From Pseudomonas zanjanensis (lineage in GTDB: Bacteria > Pseudomonadota > Gammaproteobacteria > Pseudomonadales > Pseudomonadaceae): DNA of 64,000 nucleotides. Made by a program: the position numbers and the translations under genes. Every line of letters begins with the position of its first letter. Within the stretch, counting starts at the first letter, position 1. Shown in pieces: positions 1-37,159 of this stretch. The notes under the pieces are model-generated. The model did not search any database, had not been told where the DNA came from, and saw only the letters and a list, made by a program, of their open reading frames with translations. The stretch covers positions 1,674,001 through 1,738,000 of the forward strand of contig NZ_JABWRB020000001.1 in assembly GCF_014268745.2 (NCBI RefSeq), read 5' to 3'.

Positions 1-2
1 AG

Positions 3-29144
<29,142 letters not shown>

Positions 29145-29222
29145 CGGCTCTTCCTTGACGCACATCCATGGAACCCGGCGCCACGCTGGCCGGGCCTGAA
29201 ATCAACGCACTCATGGTTATTT

Positions 29223-30374
29223 ATGGAAAAGTCGAAGTTTCGCAAAATCGCTATCGTGCTCGTCCTGGTCGTGGTGGCCGGTCTGGTTTTCTACAGCGCG
29301 CAATCGCCGGGCAAACCGCCGGAGTACCTGACCGCCATGGTCGAACGCACGGACATCGAAAACGCGGTGCTGGCCTCCGGCACGCTCCAGGGCGTCAAGC
29401 AGGTCGATGTCGGTGCCCAGGTGTCGGGCCAACTGAAGTCGCTCAAGGTCAAGTTGGGCGACAAGGTCAAGAAGGGCCAATGGCTGGCGGAAATCGACCC
29501 GATGCTGGCGCAGAACTCCTTGCGCCAGGCCCTGGTCAACGAGGAGAACCTGGTGGCCAAGCGGCAGGCCACGGCGGCGCAACTCAAGGACGCCAAGGCC
29601 ACCTATGATCGCTACAAGAAACTGCAACCGGACGACGCGATCTCCAAGCAGGAATACGAGACCGCCGAGTCCAACTACAGGGTGGAAGAGGCGAACCTGC
29701 TCTCCCTCAATGCGCAGATCAAGGACGCCCGCATCCAAGTGGAAACCGCGCGGGTCAACCTGGCCTACACCCACATCGTCGCGCCGATCGATGGCTACGT
29801 GGTGGGGATCGTCACGCAGGAAGGCCAGACCGTGATTGCCGAGCAACTGGCGCCGGTCCTGCTCAAGCTCGCCGACCTCGACACCATGACGGTCAAGGCG
29901 CAGGTGTCGGAAGCCGACGTGATCCACATCGTGCCTGGCCAAGAGGTGTATTTCACCATCCTGGGCGAGTCGGAAAAGCGTTATTACGCCAAGCTGCGCG
30001 GCACTGAGCCGGCGCCGCAGAACTTCCTCGAAACCCAGAACGCCGGGACGCCGAAGCAAAATACCGCGGTGTTCTACAACAGCCTCTTCGATGTGCCGAA
30101 CCCTGACCATCGCCTGCGCATTTCCATGACGGCCCAGGTCCGTATCGTCCTCGACAAAGCCAAGGACGTGTTGACGGTTCCCGTCGCTGCCCTGGGTGCG
30201 AAAAACCAGGACGGCAGCTTCGTGGTCCGTGTGCTGGATGCCGAAGGCAAGGCCCAGCCGCGTAACGTGCGCATGGGCATCAACAACAACGTCCGGGCCG
30301 AGATCAAGGATGGCCTGGCCGAAGGTGACAAGGTCGTTATCGGCGAGCCGACCCCGGCCGTGGCGGGAGCCTGA
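29223..30374 (+). CDS. macA: MacA-like periplasmic adaptor of an ABC efflux system
   Basis: 383-aa membrane-fusion protein. One N-terminal membrane anchor (residues about 8-26) is followed by a biotinyl-lipoyl-like half (SGTLQGVKQVDVGAQVSGQL), a coiled-coil hairpin rich in Gln, Ala and Glu (about 100-170) and a beta-barrel domain. It links the inner-membrane ABC transporter to an outer-membrane channel. It lies 78 bp after the synthetase and 2 bp before macB, so it is probably in the same operon. PleB/PseE-type MacA proteins next to lipopeptide synthetases export the product. No clear Shine-Dalgarno sequence is seen. A GC-rich 6-bp hairpin (29174-29194) sits between the synthetase and this gene. 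Confidence 0.93.
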   Translation: MEKSKFRKIAIVLVLVVVAGLVFYSAQSPGKPPEYLTAMVERTDIENAVLASGTLQGVKQVDVGAQVSGQLKSLKVKLGDKVKKGQWLAEIDPMLAQNSLRQALVNEENLVAKRQATAAQLKDAKATYDRYKKLQPDDAISKQEYETAESNYRVEEANLLSLNAQIKDARIQVETARVNLAYTHIVAPIDGYVVGIVTQEGQTVIAEQLAPVLLKLADLDTMTVKAQVSEADVIHIVPGQEVYFTILGESEKRYYAKLRGTEPAPQNFLETQNAGTPKQNTAVFYNSLFDVPNPDHRLRISMTAQVRIVLDKAKDVLTVPVAALGAKNQDGSFVVRVLDAEGKAQPRNVRMGINNNVRAEIKDGLAEGDKVVIGEPTPAVAGA

Positions 30375-30376
30375 CC

Positions 30377-32338
30377 ATGACCCAACCATTGCTGGAACTC
30401 AAGGGCATCACCCGCAGCTTCCAGGCCGGCGAAAAGGCCTTCATCGCCCTCAAGGACATCAACCTGACGATCAATGCCGGCGAGGTGGTTGCGATCACCG
30501 GGGCGTCCGGCTCCGGCAAGTCGACCTTGATGAACGTGCTTGGCTGCCTCGACCATCCGAGCGCCGGAAGCTACAAGGTGGATGGGCGCGAAACCGGTTC
30601 GATGAACGACCGTGAACTGGCGGTGTTGCGTCGGGATCACTTCGGTTTCATTTTCCAGCGCTACCATTTGCTGCCGCACCTGAGTGCCTTGCACAACGTC
30701 GAGATGCCGGCGATTTATGCCGGCGCGGGCGAATCGCAACGGCACAGCCGTGCCGGGGAACTGTTGAAACGCCTGGGGTTGGTGGGGCACCTGAGCAATC
30801 GGCCCAGCCAGCTCTCGGGTGGCCAGCAGCAACGGGTGAGTATCGCCAGGGCCCTGATGAACGGCGGTGACATCATCCTGGCGGACGAACCCACCGGTGC
30901 GTTGGACACCACCAGCGGCAAGGAGGTGATGAAGATCCTGCTGGAGCTCAACCGGGCGGGGCACACGGTCATCATCGTGACCCACGATGAAAAGGTGGCT
31001 GCCCATGCCCAGCGCATCATCGAGATCCGCGACGGCGAGATCGTCAGCGATCGACCCAATCCGCAGCAACCGCTGGAGGACCTGTCGCCACAAGGCACAC
31101 GCCCGGCCAAGGTCAAGCCGGCGAACGGCCTGCTCGCCCGCTTCGGGCTGTTCAGCGAAGCGTTCAACATGGCCTGGGTGGCGCTGGTGTCCCATCGCAT
31201 GCGCACCCTGCTGACGATGTTGGGCATCATCATCGGCATCACCTCGGTGGTCTCGATCGTGGCCATCGGCGAAGGGGTCAAGGCGTATGTCCTGAAGGAC
31301 ATCCAGGCGATTGGCAGCAATACGATCGAGATCATGCCCGGGGCCGATTGGGGGGACAGTCGCTCAACCGCGATCGAAACCCTGGTGCTGTCCGACGTCA
31401 CGGCCCTGGGCGACCAGTATTACATCGACAGCGCGACCCCCAACGTTGGCCGTAATCTGCTATTGCGCTATGAAAACATCGACGTCAACGCGACCGTCAA
31501 CGGTGTCAGCGATAGCTATTTCCAGGTTCGCGGGATCAAGATCGGCTCCGGTGTCGCGTTCAGCAAGGACGATGCCCGGCGACAGTCACAAGTGGTGGTG
31601 ATCGACCACAATACCCGCCAGCGATTGTTTGGCCCGAACACCGATCCGCTGGGCAAGGTGATCCTCATCGATAACCTGCCTTGCACGGTCATCGGCGTGA
31701 CCGAAGACCGCAAGAGCGTCTTCAACACCTCCAAGAGCCTGAACGTATGGATGCCCTATGAAACGGCGGCCGGCCGGTTACTGGGCCAGCGGTTCCTGGA
31801 CAGCATCACGGTGCGAATAAAGGACGGGCAACCGAGCAAAGTCGTGGAAGACAATGTGGTCAAGCTCCTGACCCAACGCCATGGCCTCAAGGACTTCTTC
31901 ACCTACAACCTCGACAGCGTGCTGCAGACGGTGCAGAAGACCAGCCAGTCCCTGGCGCTGCTGCTCTCGCTGATTGCGATCATCTCGCTGGTGGTCGGTG
32001 GCATCGGTGTGATGAACATCATGCTGGTCTCGGTGACCGAACGAACCCGTGAGATCGGTATCCGCATGGCCGTTGGCGCGCGCCAGTCCGACATCCGCCA
32101 GCAGTTCCTGGTGGAGGCGGTGATGGTGTGCCTGATAGGCGGCACCATTGGCATCGCGCTGTCGTTTGGTATCGGCTATGTCTTTTCGATCTTCGTCAAG
32201 GAATGGCAGATGGTGTTCTCGATGGGATCGATCGTCACCGCGGTCGTCTGTTCGACCCTGATCGGCATCGTGTTCGGCTTCGTGCCCGCGCGTAACGCCG
32301 CGCGGCTCGATCCGATCAATGCATTGGCGCGGGATTGA
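30377..32338 (+). CDS. macB: MacB-like ABC transporter (ATPase-permease fusion)
   Basis: 653-aa inner-membrane protein of normal MacB length. The N-terminal ABC domain has Walker A GASGSGKST at residues 42-50, signature LSGGQQQR and Walker B ILADEPTGALD. A linker follows, then the first membrane helix (about 275-300), a large periplasmic MacB core domain and three C-terminal helices of the FtsX type. Its start lies 2 bp after the macA stop. It probably drives lipopeptide export with MacA and an outer-membrane factor, possibly the one at 34629. No operon gene follows; a repeat region begins right after the stop. Confidence 0.95.
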   Translation: MTQPLLELKGITRSFQAGEKAFIALKDINLTINAGEVVAITGASGSGKSTLMNVLGCLDHPSAGSYKVDGRETGSMNDRELAVLRRDHFGFIFQRYHLLPHLSALHNVEMPAIYAGAGESQRHSRAGELLKRLGLVGHLSNRPSQLSGGQQQRVSIARALMNGGDIILADEPTGALDTTSGKEVMKILLELNRAGHTVIIVTHDEKVAAHAQRIIEIRDGEIVSDRPNPQQPLEDLSPQGTRPAKVKPANGLLARFGLFSEAFNMAWVALVSHRMRTLLTMLGIIIGITSVVSIVAIGEGVKAYVLKDIQAIGSNTIEIMPGADWGDSRSTAIETLVLSDVTALGDQYYIDSATPNVGRNLLLRYENIDVNATVNGVSDSYFQVRGIKIGSGVAFSKDDARRQSQVVVIDHNTRQRLFGPNTDPLGKVILIDNLPCTVIGVTEDRKSVFNTSKSLNVWMPYETAAGRLLGQRFLDSITVRIKDGQPSKVVEDNVVKLLTQRHGLKDFFTYNLDSVLQTVQKTSQSLALLLSLIAIISLVVGGIGVMNIMLVSVTERTREIGIRMAVGARQSDIRQQFLVEAVMVCLIGGTIGIALSFGIGYVFSIFVKEWQMVFSMGSIVTAVVCSTLIGIVFGFVPARNAARLDPINALARD

Positions 32339-32363
32339 GCCGGGCTGCCGGGCTCGAACCCAG

Positions 32364-32572
32364 GCATGGAACCTGAGGCCAGACATGGAACCTGAGGCCA
32401 AACATGGAACCTGAAGCCAGACATGGAACCTGTGGCCAGACATGGAACCTGTGGCCAGACATAGAACCTGTGGCCAGACATGGAACCTGTGGCCAGACAT
32501 GGAACCTGAGGCCAGACATGGAACCTGAAGCCAGACATGGAACCTGAAGCCAGACATGGAACCTGTGGCGAG
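32364..32572. repeat. 19-bp tandem repeat array, 11 units
   Basis: Eleven head-to-tail copies of ACATGGAACCTGTGGCCAG with a few variants (TG/AG/AA at the thirteenth and fourteenth bases, one ACATAG). The last copy runs straight into the first bases of the adjacent REPIN (ACCTGTGGCGAG). The unit is not a multiple of three, so every frame reads through as a 19-residue periodic peptide that is not a real protein. Confidence 0.95.
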
Positions 32573-32694
32573 GGAGCTTGCTCCCGCTGGGCTGCGAAGC
32601 GGCCCTAAACCCTGGCAGCTCGGTCCGTCTGGTTGATGGAGTCGACCGTGTTGGGGCCGCTTCGCGACCCAGCGGGAGCAAGCTCCCTCGCCAC
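32565..32694. repeat. REPIN, copy A (REP doublet), macB-dat intergenic
   Basis: Two inverted REP sequences, GTGGCGAGGGAGCTTGCTCC on the left and its complement ending CTCCCTCGCCAC on the right, around a short core with a second pair of inverted arms (GCGAAGCGGCCC / GGGGCCGCTTCGC). A near-identical copy lies 316 bp downstream. Confidence 0.93.
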
Positions 32695-32703
32695 AAGAAT
32701 TGT

Positions 32704-32818
32704 GCCTGGCGCCTTATACCGTCACGCGTGCTGCATGGGGGGCGTGTTTCGCCAACCTTCCTCACCGCCTGTTTGAAGCGGTCAAGTACCATGCCGACCT
32801 CGGTCTCGGTGATGGTCA
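32704..32818 (-). pseudogene. Duplicated 3'-terminal fragment of the diaminobutyrate aminotransferase gene
   Basis: This stretch repeats about the last 35 codons of the aminotransferase gene at 33030-34370, on the same strand. It encodes TITETEVGMVLDRFKQAVRKV, where the intact gene has FEQ for FKQ. A run of six G instead of five after the CAT shifts the frame near the end. There is no start and no catalytic part, so it is a dead remnant of a roughly 316-bp tandem duplication. Confidence 0.88.
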
Positions 32819-32823
32819 AGCTT

Positions 32824-32883
32824 GAAGCCAGACATGGAGCGTGAGGCCAGGCATGGAACCTGAAGCCAGACATGGAACCTGTG
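32824..32883. repeat. Short second block of the 19-bp repeat
   Basis: Three to four units related to ACATGGAACCTGAAGCCAG, the last again running into a REPIN. It occupies the same position relative to the second REPIN as the eleven-unit array does to the first, which supports duplication of the whole block. Confidence 0.85.
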
Positions 32884-33010
32884 GCGAGGGAGCTTGCTCC
32901 CGCTGGGCTGCGAAGCGGCCCTAAACCCTGGCAGCTCGGTCCGTCTGGTTGATGGAGTCGACCGTGTTGGGGCCGCTTCGCGACCCAGCGGGAGCAAGCT
33001 CCCTCGCCAC
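32881..33010. repeat. REPIN, copy B, abutting the 3' end of the aminotransferase gene
   Basis: Nearly identical to the copy at 32565-32694, including its core. It ends about 20 bp from the aminotransferase stop, so it could form the 3' hairpin of that transcript. Confidence 0.93.
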
Positions 33011-33029
33011 AGGAATTGTGCCTGGCGCC

Positions 33030-34370
33030 TTATACCGTCACGCGTGCTGCATGGGGGCGTGTTTCGCCAACCTTCCTCACCGCCTGTTCGAAGCGGTCCA
33101 GCACCATGCCGACCTCGGTCTCGGTGATGGTCAGGGGCGGAAGGAACCGGAGCACTGCGCCATGGCGCCCGCCGGTTTCCATCATCAAGCCATTGTCGAA
33201 GCAGTTGAGCTTGATGGCGTGTGCACGTGCGCCGTCAGCCTGGCCGGCGCGCTGGTTGTCTGCCGGCTGGGTGATTTCCACGCCGATCATCAACCCGCGC
33301 CCACGGATGTCGCCGATGAATGGACAACGCCGAGCGATGTCCTGCAGGCCGCTCTCCAGCCGCTCACCCATTCGCGCGGCATGGGCGACGAGATGGTCTC
33401 TGCGGATTTGCTGCATGGTGGCGGCGCCGGCAACCATCGCCACCTGATTGCCGCGGAAGGTCCCCGCATGCATGCCAGGCCCCCAGGTATCCAGATGTTC
33501 GGCATACACGATCACCGCCAAGGGGTAGCCACCGCCGATGGCTTTGGACAGCACCAGGATGTCGGGGACGATGCCGGCGTGCTCGATGGCGAAGGTGCTG
33601 CCGGTGCGCCCCAGGCCGGTCTGGACTTCGTCGACGATCAGCAAGATCTCCTGCTCCAGAGTGATTTCCCGCAGGGCCCGCAGCCAGTTGGCCGAGGCCG
33701 GGATGCAACCGCCTTCGCCTTGCACCACCTCGACGATGACCGCCGCCGGCTTGGCGACGCCGCCTTCGGGGTCTGAGAGGACGGTGCGGATGTAGTCGAT
33801 GGACAGTTGATCGGTGTGCTCGCCATGGGTGCCGAACGGGCATCGAAACCGATAGGGAAAGGGCAGGAAGTGCGTGCCTTGGGCGATCAAGCCATCGCCG
33901 GATTTGGGCGACAGCTTGCCCATCGCCGACAATGCGCCGGCCGTCATGCCATGGTAGCCGCCGTGGAACGCCATCAAGGGCGAGCGCTTGGTGTAGTGGC
34001 GTGCCAACTTGATGGCGGCCTCGACCGCATCCGAACCGCTGGGCCCGCAGAAGAGAATCTTGCTGGTGTCACGCATTGGCGCCGGCAGCATCGAAAACAG
34101 TTCCTGCACGAACGCATGCTTGGCCGGCGTGGCCAAGTCCAATGCCTGCTGCAGATGATCGCTGGCGAGGAAGCGCATCACCGCGTCCCGGACTTCGGGT
34201 GGATTGTGTCCGAGGGCCAGTGTGCCGGCGTTCGACAGGCAATCGAGAAACTCCTGGCCGCTGGCATCCTTGATACGCATGCCTTTGCCGCTGACGAACA
34301 GTCGCTGGAAAGTCTGCGCATAGGTACGTGCGTTCGATTCGATGTTTTCGAGGTAATTGAGTGCTTCCAT
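33030..34370 (-). CDS. dat: Diaminobutyrate-2-oxoglutarate aminotransferase (class III, PLP)
   Basis: 446-aa fold-type I aminotransferase, probably converting aspartate semialdehyde plus Glu to 2,4-diaminobutyrate. The PLP Lys is K276 in LSKAIGGGYP. Also visible are the PLP-phosphate loop (CGPSGSDAVEAAIKLAR), FHGGYHGMT and the Asp of LIVDEVQTGLGRTG. The length is usual for EctB/Dat proteins. No ectA, ectC or decarboxylase neighbour is present, so ectoine or diaminopropane synthesis is unlikely. The Dab-coding module 7 of the adjacent synthetase gives the obvious use. It is divergent from the RND efflux operon. Its 3' end was partly duplicated (32704-32818). A putrescine or ornithine aminotransferase role is less likely given SNAGTLALGHNPPEV. 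Confidence 0.88.
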   Translation of the reverse strand: MEALNYLENIESNARTYAQTFQRLFVSGKGMRIKDASGQEFLDCLSNAGTLALGHNPPEVRDAVMRFLASDHLQQALDLATPAKHAFVQELFSMLPAPMRDTSKILFCGPSGSDAVEAAIKLARHYTKRSPLMAFHGGYHGMTAGALSAMGKLSPKSGDGLIAQGTHFLPFPYRFRCPFGTHGEHTDQLSIDYIRTVLSDPEGGVAKPAAVIVEVVQGEGGCIPASANWLRALREITLEQEILLIVDEVQTGLGRTGSTFAIEHAGIVPDILVLSKAIGGGYPLAVIVYAEHLDTWGPGMHAGTFRGNQVAMVAGAATMQQIRRDHLVAHAARMGERLESGLQDIARRCPFIGDIRGRGLMIGVEITQPADNQRAGQADGARAHAIKLNCFDNGLMMETGGRHGAVLRFLPPLTITETEVGMVLDRFEQAVRKVGETRPHAARVTV

Positions 34371-34421
34371 ATTCGATCATCCATTGGCTATGGAAAGTGA
34401 ACCGAGCGGGGGCGGTTGCTG

Positions 34422-34458
34422 CTCGACAGCAAGTGCAGCCATTACTTGGCAAGTCGAG
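34422..34458. promoter_or_regulatory. Imperfect dyad in the divergent dat / RND-operon promoter region
   Basis: The 258-bp gap between dat and the efflux operon holds an inverted repeat: CTCGACAGCAAGT on the left and ACTTGGCAAGTCGAG on the right, with a 9-nt centre. It lies 52-88 bp upstream of the dat start. It could be an operator shared by both directions; no factor can be assigned from sequence. Confidence 0.35.
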
Positions 34459-34628
34459 CTCATTTCAACAGGCCCCCGCCGTTATCGCGAGTTTTCCTGC
34501 CGGCAGCTGTCCCCAATTTCCACGCCAGACATCGGAACGGGCGCGGGGTTAAATACCTGCCACACCGCTGAGTTGCGCCGGAGCCGGGTGCCTTGCTGTC
34601 TTCACCTTTGACGCCCTTTGAGAACCCT

Positions 34629-36059
34629 ATGCCTGCCATCAAGCCCCCAGGAAGAATATTGTGGGTGACACTGTGTGCGGTGGCCTTGAGTGGTTGCGTA
34701 TTGGGCCCTGACTATCGGGTGCCAGACGTTCCGATTGCCGCCCAGTGGCAGGCACCGGTGCCACATGGTGCGTCCGTGGCCGGGTTGACTGACTGGTGGC
34801 AGCAATTCGATGACCCGGCGTTGGCCGAACTGTTGCGTCTGGCCGAAGCCGATAGCCCGTCGATGGACCAGGCCTGGGCCAATATTTCCCTGGCCCGTGC
34901 GACCGCCGACAGTGACGCCGCCGATGCCTTGCCCAAGTTCGATGGCAGGTTGTCCGGTGGTCGAGGCGGGCAGCAGACCGGTTCTGAACGCCTGGGGGGC
35001 TCAGGTTCTTCGGCCACGATGGATGCCGCTTGGGAACTCGATCTGTTCGGCAAGTTGCGCCGCAACAATGAAGCGGCCAGCTCCCGCGTCGAAGCACGGG
35101 TGGATGACTGGCATGACGCGCGGGTTTCGCTGGCGGCCCAAGTCGGTGATTACTACGTGCAATACCGGGGCTGCCAGAAGTTGGCACTGGCCTACCGTGA
35201 CCAGGCCCAGTCACAACAAGACACTGCACGCATGACGCACCAGTCGTTCGGGGCGGGCTTCACGTCCTCCGCCGACGCAGCGCTGGCCGATGCCAGTGCC
35301 GCCAGCAGCGCCGCGACCCTGGTCCAACAGCAGAGCGAATGCCAGGTGCTGCTCAAGAGCCTGGTGGCGCTGACAGGCAGCGATGAACGTCGATTGCTGG
35401 AAGTGCTCGGCCACACCCCGGCGCAACTGCCGCAACCGGCAGCACTCAATGTGCAGCAGATTCCGGCCGACTTGCTGCGTCAACGCCCGGACGTCGCTTC
35501 CAGTGAGCGCGAGCTGGCAGCGGCGAATGCCGAGATTGGCGTCGCCCAGGCTGATCGCCTGCCGAGCTTGAGTCTTTCCGGGACGATTTCCGTGGGCACC
35601 ATGGTCGGCCAGCGCAACCGCTCCTGGTCATTGGGCCCGGTACTGTCGATTCCGCTGTTCGACGGTGGCAAGCGTCGCGCGGCGGCGCAGGGGGCCAAGG
35701 CCTCCTATGACGCAGCCCTCGCGGTCTACCGCCAGACCTTGCGCACCAGTGTGATGGAAGTGGAGCAGGCGTTGGTGCGTCTCGATGCGGCCCGTCGCCG
35801 GGAGTGGGATGTAGAGCGTTCCACCGCCGGTTTCCGGGAGTCTTTCGAGGCCATCGACCGCAGTTGGCAGGCTGGCAACGTCAGCCTGCTGGACCGGGAA
35901 ACCGCACGCCGCCAGGCGCTGACCGCCGAGATCGAATTGATCACCTTGCAGCAGAATCAGGTGCGCTACTGGATTGCCCTGTACAAAGCGCTGGGAGGCG
36001 GCTGGCAAGCCGACCAGCCGCTGGCGCGGAATCGCCCATTGAGCGGAGACGGCGCGTGA
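34629..36059 (+). CDS. Outer-membrane efflux lipoprotein (OprM/NodT family)
   Basis: 476-aa outer-membrane channel subunit of a tripartite pump. The ATG at 34629 is preferred over a TTG 12 codons upstream because it starts a clean lipoprotein signal (ILWVTLCAVALSGC, lipid Cys about 22) followed by VLGPDYRVP, typical of NodT-family proteins. Two OEP repeats make up the rest: long alpha-helical hairpins and conserved LNVQQIPADLLRQRPDV and LPSLSLSGTIS stretches. It overlaps the next gene (GTGA). The order channel-adaptor-pump matches pseABC of P. syringae and pcoABC of P. corrugata, both linked to lipopeptide export (from memory). Confidence 0.93.
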   Translation: MPAIKPPGRILWVTLCAVALSGCVLGPDYRVPDVPIAAQWQAPVPHGASVAGLTDWWQQFDDPALAELLRLAEADSPSMDQAWANISLARATADSDAADALPKFDGRLSGGRGGQQTGSERLGGSGSSATMDAAWELDLFGKLRRNNEAASSRVEARVDDWHDARVSLAAQVGDYYVQYRGCQKLALAYRDQAQSQQDTARMTHQSFGAGFTSSADAALADASAASSAATLVQQQSECQVLLKSLVALTGSDERRLLEVLGHTPAQLPQPAALNVQQIPADLLRQRPDVASSERELAAANAEIGVAQADRLPSLSLSGTISVGTMVGQRNRSWSLGPVLSIPLFDGGKRRAAAQGAKASYDAALAVYRQTLRTSVMEVEQALVRLDAARRREWDVERSTAGFRESFEAIDRSWQAGNVSLLDRETARRQALTAEIELITLQQNQVRYWIALYKALGGGWQADQPLARNRPLSGDGA

Positions 36060-37159
36060 GGTCGAGATCGGGAAAGTACGCGTTGGCAATCGTTGTGTGC
36101 GCGCTCGTGGTGGCGTTGATCTATTTTCGCCGGGGCACTGAGCCGGCCGAGGCCGCGCCCCGGGTCAGCAGCTTGAGCGTGGAAGTCGTCCAGGCGCAAC
36201 GCCAGGTCTGGCCGCAATTGTTGTTTGCCACTGGCGCGCTCGCACCCTGGCAGGAAGCGGTGATCAATGCCGAGACCAGTAACCTGCGCATCGCCAGCAT
36301 CGAGGCCGATGTAGGCAGCCGGGTAAAGAAAGGTCAGTTGCTGGCCACGCTTGCCAGCGAAACGGTGATCGCCGAAGAAAACAAACAGAAGGCGCTCCTC
36401 GCCCAGGCCGAAGCCAACCTGGAACAGGCCCGTTCCAATGATCGTCGGGCCCGGGTCGTCGGACAGGGCGGGGCGCTGTCGGAACAACAACGCGAAGACT
36501 ATCGCATCAAGGTCGCGCTCGCCGAGGCTGATCTCGCCAGTGCCCGCGCCGAACTGCAGAGCACGCGGATCCGGCTTGGACAGACGCGCATCGTCGCCGT
36601 CGACGATGGCGTCATTTCGGCGCGCACGGCGCTGCTCGGCAAGGTGCTCTCCGCTGGCGACGAGCTGTTTCGAATGGTGCGCGACAGCCGCATCGAATGG
36701 CAGGCCGAGCTGGATGCCCGTCAACTGGCCCAAGTGCAGCCTGGCCAGGTCGCCCGCATGACATTGCCCGATGGCCAGAGCCTGGAAGGGCGGGTGCGGT
36801 TGGTATCACCTACGTTGAATACCAAGACCAGCCGGGGATTGATCTATGTCTCCTTGCCAACCGACAGCGCCGCCCAGGCCGGCATGTATGCCAGTGGCCA
36901 GATCGAACTGGCGCCGCGGGAGGCCGTCACGGTGCCGGACACTGCCGTTATCCTGCGGGACGGGCGCTCCTATGTGTTCACGCTCAATGACGACATGCAT
37001 GTGGTCCAGCGGCCGGTGGTGGTCGGCCGGCGCATGCATCAGGCCGTGGAGATCCTCAGCGGTCTCGATGAGCCTGCGCGCATCGTGCGTGCCGGCGGTG
37101 CGTTCCTCAACGATGGCGCGAGCGTGACCCTCGTTCAATCCCAGGTCGCCCAGCCATGA
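36056..37159 (+). CDS. RND efflux membrane-fusion protein (HlyD/AcrA family)
   Basis: 367-aa periplasmic adaptor. The start is the GTG at 36056, which overlaps the upstream stop (GTGA); the frame is open further upstream, but that part is only a shadow of the preceding gene. One N-terminal anchor (YALAIVVCALVVALIYF), a lipoyl half-motif (VINAETSNLRIASIEADVGS), an alpha-hairpin (about 95-175) and beta-barrel and membrane-proximal domains follow. It overlaps the pump gene by ATGA, so translational coupling is likely. Confidence 0.93.
   Translation: MRSRSGKYALAIVVCALVVALIYFRRGTEPAEAAPRVSSLSVEVVQAQRQVWPQLLFATGALAPWQEAVINAETSNLRIASIEADVGSRVKKGQLLATLASETVIAEENKQKALLAQAEANLEQARSNDRRARVVGQGGALSEQQREDYRIKVALAEADLASARAELQSTRIRLGQTRIVAVDDGVISARTALLGKVLSAGDELFRMVRDSRIEWQAELDARQLAQVQPGQVARMTLPDGQSLEGRVRLVSPTLNTKTSRGLIYVSLPTDSAAQAGMYASGQIELAPREAVTVPDTAVILRDGRSYVFTLNDDMHVVQRPVVVGRRMHQAVEILSGLDEPARIVRAGGAFLNDGASVTLVQSQVAQP

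Noticed and set aside
32340..32370. tRNA-like T-arm (GGGTTCGAGCCC on the minus strand)
   Set aside because: No acceptor, D or anticodon arm can be placed around it; the sequence on one side is the 19-bp repeat and on the other the macB coding end.
32364..32572. Possible CRISPR array
   Set aside because: The repeats are directly joined with no spacers, and no cas genes are present. The 282-bp array is likewise REPIN-derived.
32176..32873. Minus-strand frames coding for periodic peptides such as MSGFRFHVWPQVPCL
   Set aside because: They are translations of the 19-bp tandem repeat; 19 is not a multiple of 3, so every frame stays open and periodic. No ribosome site or homology is visible.
34508..34531. 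Possible syr-syp box (TGTC...GACA) before the efflux operon
   Set aside because: The half-sites are 16 bp apart, more than in the known site, and the inner bases do not match the dyad.
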